DNA from: Nomia melanderi
Taxonomy: Eukaryota; Arthropoda; Insecta; Hymenoptera; Halictidae
Length of the DNA stretch: 64,000 bases
Assembly (NCBI RefSeq): GCF_051020985.1
Contig: NC_135002.1
Coordinates: 7,502,001-7,566,000, forward strand
Reading direction: 5' to 3'
Shown here: positions 1 to 13,080 of the stretch, piece after piece
Position numbering within the stretch: the first letter of the stretch is position 1
Layout of the letters: each line of letters begins with the position of its first letter
The notes under the pieces: generated by a model
Database searches by the model: none
What the model was told of the DNA's origin: nothing
Seen by the model: only the letters and a program-made list of their open reading frames with translations
Made by a program: the position numbers and the translations under genes

Positions 1-130
1 AGAGAGAGAGAGAGAGAGGACGAGTGAAAGACAGAGGGAACTGATACACCTAAAAACGCCGCGGAAAAAGGGTGGGAAAGCTAGCGTGTGTGCACGAAGA
101 GTGCGGCGGCGGAGGGGGGGGGGGGGGAGG
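1..130. repeat. (AG)n at the left edge and a poly-G run
   Basis: Positions 1-18 are AG dinucleotides cut by the window edge. Positions about 102-128 are GGCGGCGGA followed by a long G run and GGAGGA steps. Frames through it are Gly/Glu-rich artefacts. Confidence 0.9.
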
Positions 131-487
131 AGGAAGCGAGGGACACGGCAGTGAAAGAAGAACACTGGGCGAAAATGGATGCAGCTGCCGGGCCGCAAGC
201 ACGGCCGCTGATTGCGGCACGTCGAGCCTCGCACCTGCTCGCGTGCGGGCTGCGGATTTCGGGCCGCGTGAACACGCACGTTTCGACCGCCCGCGTCGCC
301 GCTGAATTATGTGCTCGATTAACCTCGAATCGATTTCGGACCCGACGTCGATGCAACCGGCGCGACGCGACGCGACTTGGTTCGAGGAAATGACGATACC
401 CGGTCAGGGGCTGGCTGCTGGGAAGATAGGAGCTGTTCCTTTTTCGTCCGCCGCGGTGGTCACCGATCACCGGCGCTCCGGAATTGC

Positions 488-1219
488 TTAACCCTTTCGC
501 GACCGGTGCCGCGTATATACGGCGGTCACTTGTTGGTGAATTTTATTAGTTTACAGCGGCTGACGCCGTCTAGGTACGGTTCACTTGGTGAATCATAATT
601 ATAGTAGCGTTAGTGTTTGGCGAGAAGAATTGATGACTATAGTGTAGAATTCGTAGCGTAGGTTAAGGTATTTTTGAGAAGAGTGGATGTAAGAATGAGT
701 GTGAGTGAAGGACAGGTTGTAAAACGGTCGGGAGAAAGTGGCCTGCAACGTCGCGGACCCAAGATTGCAGAGCCAGCTTTCCAGGGGTGCATCCGAGTGT
801 TTGTGATGAGTGAGAAGAATGCTTGTAGGGGAGAGAATGATTTTTTGGAGAGAATGCCTGTAAGAGAGTTGCGGGAGGAGTCGTGTGTTGGCCCCCGTGG
901 CATTGAGTTGTACTTTTTACGTGTTGTCCGTGTTGTTTCCATATTTTATATTTTGATCAGTTTTAGCTTTATTTTATTGGATACTTATATTTATTCCTAG
1001 CTCTCGATTACTTGAGATCCATCCTTTCGTTATTTATACTATAGTAACACTATAAAATTATATTATTGTTTTACTTCAATAACTCGACATAAAGCTAGTA
1101 CCAGGCATTAGGCAACACAGGAAATGAGATGCACAATTTAGCGAACACTGGCGACAAGGTACGGTCAATCGCGGAAAGTGGCGAAGTATGGTACAGGTGC
1201 GCCGTCGCGAAAGAGTTAA
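488..1219. mobile_element. TTAA-flanked inverted-repeat element, family E (732 bp)
   Basis: The left end reads TTAACCCTTTCGCGAC and continues CGGTGCC. The right end, read on the minus strand, is TTAACTCTTTCGCGAC followed by GGCGCAC. Both ends include the TTAA of a piggyBac-type target duplication. No transposase is recognisable inside, so it would be non-autonomous or a decayed internal-deletion copy. The superfamily assignment is inferred from the termini and TTAA only. Confidence 0.65.
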
Positions 1220-4200
1220 GAATGATTACAATGTGTACAATGATCGATTTCGAGGATATTTTAGAGGGTACGTGGTTGGAATTGTGCGACTCAAGGATTT
1301 TGGTACTAGGTGATTGGTAGTTGTTTCTGTTTATCTTTGTTGTGAAGGAGTGAGTGACGCGTGATAGCTGAAGAGGAGTATGTGTGTGAAGGAGGTGATA
1401 ACGATGGATTTGACTTAACGAAGTTGATAGTGTTGAGAAGTCTGTTGTGGGGTTTTCGTTTGACGGCGGAGAGGTATTTTAATTCGGTGGGTACCGATGA
1501 CGCCTTTTCGAGGCTTTCGTTGGCTTGGATATGTTGTTCTTTGGAAAATGGAATTTTAGAATTAAACGTTTAAGGTGGGAGTCTTTTTATTTTGATAAGG
1601 GATCTTCTGTCGTGTTTAATTGATATACTCGTGATAGGAGCACCAGTTCCTCGAAAAATTTATGATGTAAATTTATTTGATATCATTTTTCTGGTTACAC
1701 TGTTTCTTCAAGTTGAAAGTTACCTAGAAGAATGTGGGAAAAGTAATCATAGGATATATCTATAGGTACGTATGTAAATGTAGATATCATGTTGAAACAC
1801 TGTTAAGATTACCTCCTAATCTTTCGCGTGCATTTTTTCCCTTGTTCGTCTGCCACTCGACAGCGCTTGCGTATTTTCGCGAAACAGAAACGATTGACGG
1901 CGATAATAAACTCCGAAAAAGGAACATTCATTCGCTGCAACGGAGTGAAAATAGAACGCGGCGAGAAGCTCCGAAAAAATTCCTCTAAAAAATAATGTCG
2001 CGGCGCATCAACACGGCTACGTGACGGGCGGAGAGCGAAAACCGCGGCATCCATTCCGATAAAATTAATAACGGCCGGAAGCAGGAATAGTGTCGCGTGA
2101 TAAAATGACTCCGGTAAAAATTCCCCGATATTCCCGCGGCCCGGATCGCAGCGGCGGTTTAATGAACTGTTTCGAAATTGAAAATTGGAAACTATTTCCG
2201 GCCCTTCGCCGGCCGACGTGTCCGCGTAACGAAGAATGTAATCCCCCGGATGGCTAGCGATACCTAGAATCGGCGGCCGGCCAGTTTGTTACGCGGAATA
2301 CACCGGCTCGAAATATGTTGGTAATTAGAGGAACGTAAGTTTTAATTGCCCGGCCAATTATTCGATTTGCTCCGTATGAATGCGGCGAGTTTCAGTGAAA
2401 GACTCGAAATCGAGGGAACGTGACTCGAACAGAAGTTAGTTATCCGCTTTTACTTGTCGAATGTTTTTTCGTGTGTTGCGTTTCTATTTATTAAACGATT
2501 GATACATGATTTTGAAACTCTAGACATTACGCGTGGAATCGGTTTAATGATTTGTATAATTTAGTGTTTAGGATTCGTAAAAACTATATGTTTGACTTTC
2601 GAGTGAAAAGTGTCTGATTTTTATAGAATTTCAATTTTTCCACTATTTATATTTAATTATCTCATATATATAAAACTACGTGTTCGTTTATATAGATCGC
2701 GAAAATTGAAGCTTCAAAGATAGAGTATTACAATGTGTATTCACATAATTATACGAATTGAAATTGACAAACTGTTACTAGATAATGTTTAGAACATTCA
2801 GTATCTGTCAAATTGACAGGTTTCGTAAATCTGGTGTTAAATAACTACGAGTCACACGCAAATCAGCACCGAGTTACATGTAATTCTGCCGTATCTATTT
2901 CAAGGTTAGACTGTATCTAATTTATTCAAGATATCATTACTAGCTGCCAATATTAATGACCATGGCTATCGCAAGCAATGAATAATTTACGCATTCGAAT
3001 AGCCAAATCATTTCTGACACCAATTATAATTCTCACATTCACCTGCAACGAGACATTTCCGTTTATTTCTACGTAAAAGAATCTTCCAAATGACGGAAAA
3101 ATCCTCCATTTTATTTATTCTTTGTTAGGTTGCGCAGCTCGATGGTCCCTGACGCAGGTCCGGCGAAAAGGGAAATTCCTGTGCATCGACCTTATCGCTC
3201 TTGACTCTAATTAAAATTGAAATCGTCGCGAACACACCGTGAGTCGCGCGACATTCTTTCGCGGCCCGTTGACGTCCGCGAAAATTGGGTCGTATGTAGA
3301 GAGGATTCGTTCGCCGGGAGGATGAGCAGGCCGCAGTTAATTGGGTCATCGTCGCGTCGCGTTTAACGAATGTTTAATTTGTCTCGTTACGAAGCCGGCT
3401 CGTGATTAATTTCGATTAACAGCGATGGTGGACCTCTGCCGCGCGCGCCGGCCTCGTTAGGACAGCGTTCGGTAATTTTGCTTTCGACGATATGACGGTT
3501 GGCCGTCGATACTTCTTGGCTGCGAACGGCGATTAAGCCATTCAAATATTGTATTACGTGTTCGACTTGTAACATTATCGGAGGCTGTAGGAAATCGAAT
3601 AAGTTTCTACTGTATTGAACGGTGGAAAGTTGTAACTGAGATCATTGAGAAGGGAATTAGTAGATTTCATGCAATTGTCTGAGAAGTTTGAGAACTGTGG
3701 GAAGAAATTTAGAAGATTAATGGATTTCATGTAACTATTTAATATGTTTGAGAAGACAACTGTTTAAAAAATTGATTTAACAGTTTTTTAAAAGTTATTT
3801 AATTTTTTAGGGAAGATATTGCGAGTTAATATATCATTTATAGAAATCTGAGTAATCTAAGCAATCTAAAAAAGAAATCAATGGATTACAAGTAGTGATG
3901 GTATATCAATGGTCAGACACAATGATACTCAATACAAAATGAAACTAAAACGTGGTCCAGTATCGATTGCAGAACCCCGAAATTCACACGATTCACGATA
4001 CAATATAAAAATTATCCAAAGAAAAATACACCAACAGCGAGTAGTAACAGTGCACCACTGCTCAGCCACGTTAAACTTCCATCTGCATTTCATCCTCGAC
4101 AAACGCGCCAGCGAAGTGCCTCGAGCAACAAATAAGCTCACATTAAAAACCGCCGAAAAACCGTTAAAAGAGAAACACCGCAGCCAATAAATCCAAAGCA

Positions 4201-5492
4201 CACCGAAGCCACGAATTTATTTTACAATCATCCGCGGACTGAATTCCATTTCTGTCGACCAGAACAAACCGAGGAAAGATCAATATGATAAAAGTGAAAC
4301 GTAAAAAGACAGAGAGAAGTCTTTCCCGGGTAACACGCTCGCCGGAGGCAACTGTCCGCGTTCGAAAATGAAACTAACAGTAGATTAAATTTACTTTTCA
4401 CCCGTGGAACGGGGATGATCGAAATATATAAGGGGAACGATGTGTCTGTTTTCGTCGTGTAAAGGTGACGGGAAGCTATCCCATTCAAAGCTCCCGTTAA
4501 TTGACAATCAATGACAGGTATCATTGCGTCCGATTCCCGATGTAGCCGGATCGGGAATCACGAATATAGGAACCTATTGTTAATTCTGTCAGGTTTCCCC
4601 GTTCATCCCGCCGGTTTCCTATGTTTATTCATCTTCATTTCTTCCTCTTTCTCCTGTCCGTCCGAATTTTTCCTCCTCCTCCGCCGGCTTCGGCCGCGCT
4701 GTTTTCGGTTTTTGCGGGGCGAATTTCCGCGGCGACCGGGGTAATAGAATTCGTTTCGTTATCTAAGCGACGCGAAATCACTTTTCCAATTTCGTAAGTG
4801 AATTGTACCGGGTTTTGTCGGACCGTGGATCAACGATATTAAATCTCGCAGCCGAATACGGACGAGCCCGAAATTTCCTGTAGCATTCCCGCAATGATGA
4901 AATTTGCGTGTCGCGCATATAACCTTTCCTGCGAACCCCAGCCTCCCACCTCCGCCTCCTCGTCCTTTGTGGACCGCGCTTTTCTTGTAATATTTTTTGA
5001 AACCACGAACGTAAACCTTGGACTGTTTTTTCTAGTGTTTCGTGTTACTGCATTATTCAATATTTCTTTTTCAAACGGAGAAATATAAAAGAATAGAATT
5101 ATTCGTAACATGTCGGTACATTTGAAAGATGCTTGTTTAGTTTTTATGAATATTCAGGTCTCCTGAGAGTCGTTCAAGCATTTACAAAGGGATTTTCGAA
5201 CTCTTCGTGCGAAAATGTTTCATTTATTTCGTCCTATTAATTAAGGTATTATTTTTTCATATTTACAATAAATCTATTTACCTTTTTTTATCACGAATAT
5301 TACGATTTTCTGAAAATTTCGTCTTTTTAATACCTCAACTGTTTAATATTTTTTCCCAAATAGAGGAATGTATGATATAATGTATAAAATCTACAGACAC
5401 GGATTTGCAGATTACTCGCGCGAAACGACACGTAATAACGATGATAATGTTGGTAGATATAAAAGATGCGCTTTATTGGCGTTCGCACTCAC

Positions 5493-5684
5493 CTCAGCGG
5501 GAAAAGCGTAGTTATCGATACGATGCTCCGAGCCGTGATCGTTATCCATCCCGTAGTGAATATAGATTTCTTCGAATTGATAGTGATACGCCAACGGTCC
5601 ACCCGTTATATTGACATGAACCTTCGCATCTCGGTCCGCTCTGAATAGCAGGACTTGACCGGTATTGTGCAACTGCCCGGAAAC
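5493..5684 (-). CDS. CA10: Carbonic anhydrase-related protein (CARP X/XI type), exon with zinc-site positions 94/96
   Basis: A 192-nt exon of 64 whole codons lies between a GATCAATTTCCAG acceptor and a perfect GTGAGT donor. It starts VSGQLHNTGQ and contains VNITGGPL, FEEIYIHYG and GSEH, ending ...NYAFPAE. The order and spacing match human CA10 (VSGTMYNTGR, VNISGGPM, LEEIRLHFG, GSEH, AFSGE). Aligned with CA II, His94 is Tyr (I-Y-I-H), His96 is kept, and the proton-shuttle His64 position is Gln (NTGQ). Glu106 and His107 of GSEH are kept. With a zinc ligand lost, CO2 hydration is not expected. The family is secreted or membrane-associated and linked to neuronal roles in vertebrates (family knowledge). 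The third ligand position falls just after this exon and is outside the window, as is the rest of the protein. Confidence 0.96.
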
Positions 5685-8600
5685 CTGGAAATTGATCGAG
5701 GTCTTTAAATTCTGTTCAAAACACAGAAATCAAGAATTCATCGAAATTTCACAAATTCCTTCTTACTTCATACTTCCATAAATTTGAAAACCAATAGAGC
5801 TTACAGAACTAACATAACCACAACAAAAAAAACATATCCAAGTACGAAAACCATTAAAACCACATTTCAAGCAGCAAATAAATTATATATTGAACGGACA
5901 CTTCGAACAACTTTAACAAAGAATATAATTATTTTTCTTGGAGTGTGTTTTCCCTAGTTCATAGTCATCTCCCTTATACCATTCAATGATCATATAAAAT
6001 CCTAAAGAACAAGATAATCCCACAGATTCTAACAGTTCTGAAGAATCATAAGATATAAATCCCCATTGCCGAGTTTCTTCAATGAATCTTAAAAATGGTT
6101 CACAGTTCTTTTCATCCGTGTTCGTTTACTTCTCGCTTTTCCGTCGTTCTTTCGCAAGCGGCGGTGGAAAGTTAGGCGAATAAAAAGAAGCACCGAGAAA
6201 CAGGTGAGGCGATACGCGGGAAAGGAGAAGGCGGCGCGATGCAGCGGTCGAGTTATAACTAAAACGGCGTAATTCTGTTATGTCGCACGCGAAACGCAAT
6301 TATCCCGTATTACGAGTCCGAGCGAATCATTTTCATTTAAATCACCGTTATGCCCCGGGAAACTTCAGCCCACGGTCGCCCGTTGCATCACGGTGTCCCG
6401 TGGAAGATGTCGGACGACTGTTCATTCAGAAAGTATTTTTCCTTAATATTTTTGCATTATTATAAACTTCATTGGCAATTTGGGAATAGAAACGTTTCGA
6501 CGCGCGCGGTACGTCTTTCCAGCGCAAGGGATTAAAGTCCATTATAACGACGGGCTGTCTCCGATCGATCGAGGGCCACTCTTGCTTTTTAAAAGTTGAC
6601 AACCGTATCTCCGGCTAATTTTGCTCCAGCAGCGCGTTACGAAGTAATGGATCCATGAATTATTCAACCCTAAGTGCACGCTTCATTTTGTAAAATAATA
6701 CATTCGGCCTGAACTTCGGGACGATCCGCGGAATTTCAAGTACTTCGCTAAGAAAATAGTTGTAATAGTTGTAAGAGGATTACTCGAGTGGAGGGTGTGT
6801 ATTATAAGTTGGATAGTTGTGATTATTATTCGGGAGTACGCATAGGAGATTATTCATAAGATTTTTTCCGGAGATTCGTCGATATTTGAAACAAAAGGAA
6901 CCGGATCTGGGAGATTTGAATTTGTTTTATGCTACTTCCATGTAGAATAAATATCTAACAGCGTTGAATTGCTTAGAACTTAAATTTCATGAATGTAAAT
7001 ATATAAATTGTTATAATTAATAATTTATCAAACGTACCAACTTTTAGAATTCTTACGCAGAAAATAAAACTCATTATTGAAATTTTGCGAATATCGCTTT
7101 ACCTATTTTCATAATTAAATGTTAGACTCTTTGATTTATATAATTTTTATAAGAAATATACTTCTAATGAATAATTTCACGCTATAAAATCTAAATTTTG
7201 CAATGTGATCGTTTTTATATGTTATTGTAAGTATTTCAATAGACGATAAGCGATGAGTGATTTTTTCTAAGCGACTATATTAACTGGAAAAATATATTGA
7301 TTGCAAGAAACTTTGCCAAACGCTTCGCGACAGTGCTTCAGAGTCACGGGGCTGCGTACAAAGCGTTAATCTCGCGTCTGGGTCGCAAGTCCGGGAGATG
7401 AGTCTGTACACGGTCAAGGCTTTACGAAATTTCACCCCATTCCCTAAATTACCCCCCCTGTGACTCTCTACCTTGGATTCTGCGGTTCTCATTTTCGGCC
7501 TTTTCCCGTCGCTAAGCTTCTAATTAACGCCTCATAGAGACGCGCCGGATTGAATCGTCGAACACGATGAAATTTCACGCGGCAGGAATTTTATTTTCAT
7601 TTAGGCAACGGTCGAATTATTAAGACCTCGGATATGCGAGTGACGAGAACAATTTCGAGAAAAATGTTGTGGGTGGCGCTGCGCGAATATGCGAAATTAA
7701 TAAAGTTCGAATTTTTAGAAGATTTATATCTGCGCAATATTAAACTGGAGATTAAGGGGATCACGATTTCATAAAATCTGAGATAATGCGCGCACTGGTG
7801 AATTGATTAAACGGGTATTATTCGTTGGTAGAGGATTTTGAACTAGTAACAGTAATAATACATAATCTGCAGTAACTTATTAATTAGTAATCACATAGAG
7901 CCATATGATAAATCTGATAACACCGGCAAAATGATTGATTAGTTACCCAATTATGCCAGGGTAATTAGTGACATATTCGGTTAATAATTAAAAGTAGTAA
8001 ATCAGTTGCTTACTATTTGCGCAGAAGAGAATGCGATAATTAACGCGGCCGAAACAAAGGGACGCATTAAATCACTTTGATATAATATTAGGTAGCAATT
8101 TATCGGCCATCGCAATCGTGATACGATGAACAATATACTAAACGAACAATCGAAAAACATACATTAATCTTTTATTACGTCTACATAAAAGACTTCAATA
8201 ATTATCGAAATTAGAATTAAAACAATATGAAACAATCGAACAGTACCTCAATGTTTCACAAATAATTACATATTAACCGATCGATCTATTTTCTTAGCGT
8301 CATCTCGTTTCTTAGAGAATGACTAATAAAATAACAAGAGTTGATAAAAATCTTATTACAAACAATCTGTCGCCAGTCTACGTATTTCCATTTTTTAAAC
8401 AATACTATAAACTTTGAAGCACGGCATGATTGAATCAACTAATTCAGAGCAACTCGAGCTTCCATCCAATTCGAATATTAGATTCGATCGGTGAATTAGT
8501 ATTAGCCATGTTCGGGCAAACGATCGAGTCGGTCGTGCGCCGAAAAAGAGAGGCGACCGGTGTTGTTGTGATTTCAGTGCTCGTTACCCGGCTCGGGAGG

Positions 8601-11600
8601 CATGAAAATTTCACGAAGACGTGCCGCGAATCCGAAGAATCGTCGCCGTAAATGGAATCCGCTCGCGGAAGGGCGGTACGCGCGGCGCGGATCGAAACGG
8701 AACGCCGGAATATGAAAATCGGGTGTCGGCCTAAGTAAAATACATCGCGGCCGCGCCGCGCGACAGGAATTTGCGCATTGACGATCAGCGGCCGGGAAAA
8801 AAAGGAGATTTTAACGAGGTGGAACACTTCCCACAATTTATTGAAATTGTTAGGCGCATCGATAATCGATACACTGGCCGCTTTTTATCGAATTTAATAT
8901 TTGACTCCGGGGGAAATAAAAAGCAGGCGGTCCGATAATATTTGCCATTGTCGTTCAACTTCTTTCATCCCTTTTTTGTCCCGGAGAACTGAAGCCGTTG
9001 GTTGTCGTGATTAATCGCGAAGCATTAATAAAGAAATGGAATCGCGTTGAAACGATGTATTCAGTTCAACTGCGTAACTCTTGAATAGAAGATAAAGGTG
9101 TGCGAGGTGTCGAAATTGGGGTGGAACTATGAGAAACTGATTCTATATGAAAAACACGAGTTGTAGGTGTAGAATAATTTTAGCTTCTTTGTTAGACTTT
9201 GTTTCTGAGGTAACAGCGTTTGGAAATCAGTAATTTGTGCAAGTATAGACTATTGCTGTGAATAATAGAATTAATAGTAGAGTTCATAATTTACAATTTA
9301 TAAATACTAGCAAAAACGCCTGTTACCGATACCTATCGAAGTTCACCGGATTGAACACATCGAGACTCTCAGTGCCCACTAAAAATTCACCCGCGATCAT
9401 TCAAAGCTCAAGGAAATCAATGATCGTGCCGTACGCCGTCTTCAGAAGAACTCCAAACCTCTGAATACAATACACAAACCGTCAGAAAATCTTCCCAACG
9501 CGTTCCAATCGACTTCTCCGCGAATTCCCCGACATTCCCCGAATCACAGTGCCCTCGGCGACAAATCTCCGCGTATAAAATCAATCTCGCGCGGAAAAGC
9601 AGCCCGCAGACACGGAAAATGCCGTTCCCGGGCTTCAATGCCGCGATAATTCCGTCCGGGGTCTCGAAAACGCGTCGCAGCGGCGTTCGAGCAGGAAGGC
9701 GAGCGTGTTTCGGTAGCCGGGAGCAAGAAAGGGCGTGAACTCGGTCCCCGGGCCGGATAATTGATTAGGCATTTAATTGGACGGAATAGCAAGGCCAGAC
9801 ACCGTTGCGCCGTGTCGCGCGGCGCGGCCGGGCGCAAGACGAGGCCGGGAAGTCCATTTTCTTGTACGTCGCGGGGAAGCTGAATTATGGCGTCATCAGT
9901 TAGAAATAATGAGGTAACCTCGGGGAGAAGCCAGTCCCGCGGACGGGGCGTCGGCAAAAGTCGCCCGGAGATGACTTATTATTTTGCAATAGATTCCCCT
10001 TCTCTCTTTCTCTCCCCCCGTTTCCCTGTCGCTCTCGCCGTCTTTCGTCTTTCTCCATCTTCCTCGTGTCCTGTATCTTTTCTGTGCCACCTTTCCGCGC
10101 CTTTCTCACTTTCCGTCCCGTTTTCATGGAACTACCGGTCGCCTTTATCCACTCCTTACGTCCCGGCGACCCATTAACCTCTTGCCCTATGACTCCTTCC
10201 GCGGCTGTGCTCGGCGAAACTACTTTAACCCGTTGTTTTATGGTTTCTTTCAGTGCTGCGCTTGATGAAGATAGTTTATTGTCGATGATTCGTTGGGGGA
10301 GTGGATTGAGGTTAGATTATTGAGAGAATGTTTATTAGAGTTGTGGCGAAGTAAATGAAAGGATGCCTTCGTGGTAATATGGAAAGAGCTGTTAATAGAG
10401 GTTGTTAGGTTTGGAATATGTGAATAATTCTGAAATTATCATGGCGTGAGCAATTTTGTTTTGAATATTTCTTTTGAGAAATTTATAATGTTCCTAAGGT
10501 GTATTCATTTTTATAAGTTAAATTCCGAGTTTCGATGTGCGTGACGTTTCTAATGTTTATTCGTACGTTGCAATCTGAACGACGTATTGAAAAATGAACG
10601 AGACCACCTCTCGGCTATTTCCATCTCGTCATTGTTATTGCATTTTTAATGCACCTCAGAGCTTCTGATGCATTCGGTCCCGTTGCTGCGGCAGGTTTCG
10701 CAAACTGTGACTACGCAGCACGAAACAGTTATCCATTCCTGACGTTTCCGCCGGTGAATTTCGAAGGACCTCCGTACCGAGCGTGCCGGCTGAAATATTG
10801 GCCCACAGGCAGAAAATTTGCGGAGCATTTTTCTGATAAACGGCCGCCGAGCATTTCCACTTTTTCGTCCCGGCGACGTCGAATTCCGGCTCCTAAAAAG
10901 CGTCGGATTATTCCTGTTTATCCTTCAGCTTCCACTCCCCTAACTTCTGCTTCCTCTGCCGCGATGCAACTCCCTTTTTGTCTGCTGTAATTTGTACTCT
11001 CGCCGGGACATGTTAACCCTCGATGAAACGGCGATCAAGCGGAATCTTTTGGTTAATCGAGGAGAGGAGAGAATGTTGATAAAACGTTAACGTTTCATTC
11101 CTCCCGCGTACATTATTTACCATAAATTTTCATCGCAGTTCTGTCGAAACCACGTTCCTTCACTGGAAATAATAATAAGAGGAAGAGAACCTTGACCAAT
11201 CCGAAATTCTCTACACCCGCCATGAAACTAGGTAAACAATTTGCAACATAACAATAAAAGAATGATCGTAAACTAAAAGGTAACGATAAAGAAATAATCG
11301 TAATCTATAAAAATAACCGTAACAACCGAACAATAGTAAAAGAGTAGTCACCATCTAAAAGCTAACGACGAAACGATCATAACTCAAGAGATAACCCTTG
11401 ATCGACTTCAAAACTTCGTTCAAACATCAAACGTACCTCATCATTTACATCATTCAGTCCCGAAAATAAAACTCCATCGAACAATGATATCCACCCGCAC
11501 CCTCGTCGAAACAAGATCCCATTCGTTTTTCCCTGTGGAGGACCGACTCCGAACTCGGATCAATGGGGCCGCCGGAAGAAGACTCACGAGGCAGTTCCGC

Positions 11601-11892
11601 GAGACAGAATCTCCGTACAAAGGGCGTCGTTCTTTCGGGGGAAGCTCAAAGTTCAGCCTTCGATGGAGTGAGGGAGCCGGAGGAAGGCCGAAAGAGGGTA
11701 AGGCACGGATCATCCCCCTCGAGGAAGTCGTTGCCGGGTCGAACAATCGTCATCACGGATTCTGGCGGCTCGTTCCCGCAGGAACCGAGGAATTCGCCAA
11801 AGGTCTCGGTAGAAAGGGAAAGAGGAACCTGATACACAGGTTAGGTCCGCGCGAAAACCCGAGCCTCTCTCCATCCTTCGTTCCCTAACCTC

Positions 11893-12930
11893 TATACCAT
11901 TCGCCGCGAATATTCCTCGCGAAGTTCATCGGCGCGTCGGTGATTAATGCGACTGGCAAGTTTCTTTTCGGGAACCTGGACCACCCTTCGCTTTGCTGAA
12001 CTTCTGGCCGATCAAAGGAAAGAATGGATAGTCGAATTATGTATTAGAGATACTTGGGTGAATTGATAATTCTATAATTCAATGATCGGTTCTTAATGGT
12101 TTGACGGTTTAGGAGGATTCTAATTTATTCTTTGCGAATAGGGTGTATAAAAACGTTTACTATCTTTTTAAGAAAAGATGAATTATCTTTGAATGGGTTG
12201 GAAATCATTTGGGTCTCCATTGAGAAGATATGGTAGCTGCTGAAGGATATTTTGGAGGGATTCGTAATGAACGTTAATGGAACGTTTGACAGTAGTATGA
12301 CAAAGGCATGATGATATGAATAAATTTCCCAAAGTGTATTGAAAGTACATCTACTGAAAGAAATTGAAGCAACAATCGTAGCAAAAGGCGACGTTAACGA
12401 ATATTATCATCTTCTTACAGTTCTAAATGAAAATTATCCAGCGTAATGGATTCAACACTATAATCTTGTGATTTCATCTATTGAAAAAGATAGGAACTAG
12501 TTTTTATTTTACTGTCAAACTCATTCATCCGTCCTCTATCGTCTGCACCATTCGCAGCAAATGTTCCTGGCAAAGTTCATCGGCGCGTCGGTGATTAATG
12601 CGACTGGCAAGTTTCTTTTCGAGAACGTAGACGACGTTCCTGGTGAACTTTCGGCCGATCAAAGGAAAGTTTCGCGCGATCGACGCAGGGACGCTCCCTC
12701 CGTTGCTGGGGAAGAGGGATTCCGCTTTGCCGAGTCGCAATTGGGCTCACCCCGGCCGAAAAGAATCGAACGCGACGAAAGGGATTGTTTGTCCCCGTGG
12801 CTACGGCTCCGGGAATCAAGCCACGGGATCCGAACATTGGTGGAGCCGCGACGCGGACGGCAAATGTTTATCGAGGTAGACTACTTTGGGAACCGAATGA
12901 AGAGCAAATATAGTAGATACTTGGGGTAGA
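11893..12930. repeat. Diverged direct duplication, offset about 650 bp
   Basis: A 49-bp block is identical at 11922-11970 and 12573-12621. A second block, GGCCGATCAAAGGAAAG, is shared at 12006 and 12653, and GATACTTGGG at about 12049 and 12918. Offsets of 651 and 647 indicate one duplication with small indels and a deletion in copy 1. The frames across it are open in several phases and look non-coding. Confidence 0.8.
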
Positions 12931-13080
12931 TCGCGCGGGGATGCACCGCGCGCTGTGGCACAGCGGAGCTGCTCATCGTGCTCCCCTCAATGAGACGGGG
13001 AAGGATTTTTCTGGGTACAATGTATTTACTCTATTAGGTTCTTGATTGGACGAGACGCCGCGAGATACAGATCGGCAATC

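Larger units (their letters stand above)
1..5492 (-). other. Beginning of the next CARP intron (3' side), incomplete
   Basis: This follows the GTGAGT donor of exon 5684-5493. The next exon should be phase 0 and encode the stretch corresponding to human CA10 VQLIHYNHELY. I looked for it on the minus strand and did not find it, so it probably lies left of the window. Apart from the (AG)n and G-run at the left edge and the 732-bp TTAA element at 488-1219, I see no gene or recognisable element. The stretch 1220-5492 is AT-rich with scattered CpG-rich segments. Confidence 0.7.

Noticed and set aside
3125..3575. Two short minus-strand frames near the left end, considered as coding
   Set aside because: No family resemblance, no splice sites in phase with the CARP gene, and composition like the surrounding CpG-rich spacer.
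1..5492. Search for the next CARP exon (counterpart of VQLIHYNHELY) on the minus strand
   Set aside because: No matching frame after a 3' splice site was found; the exon is probably outside the window.
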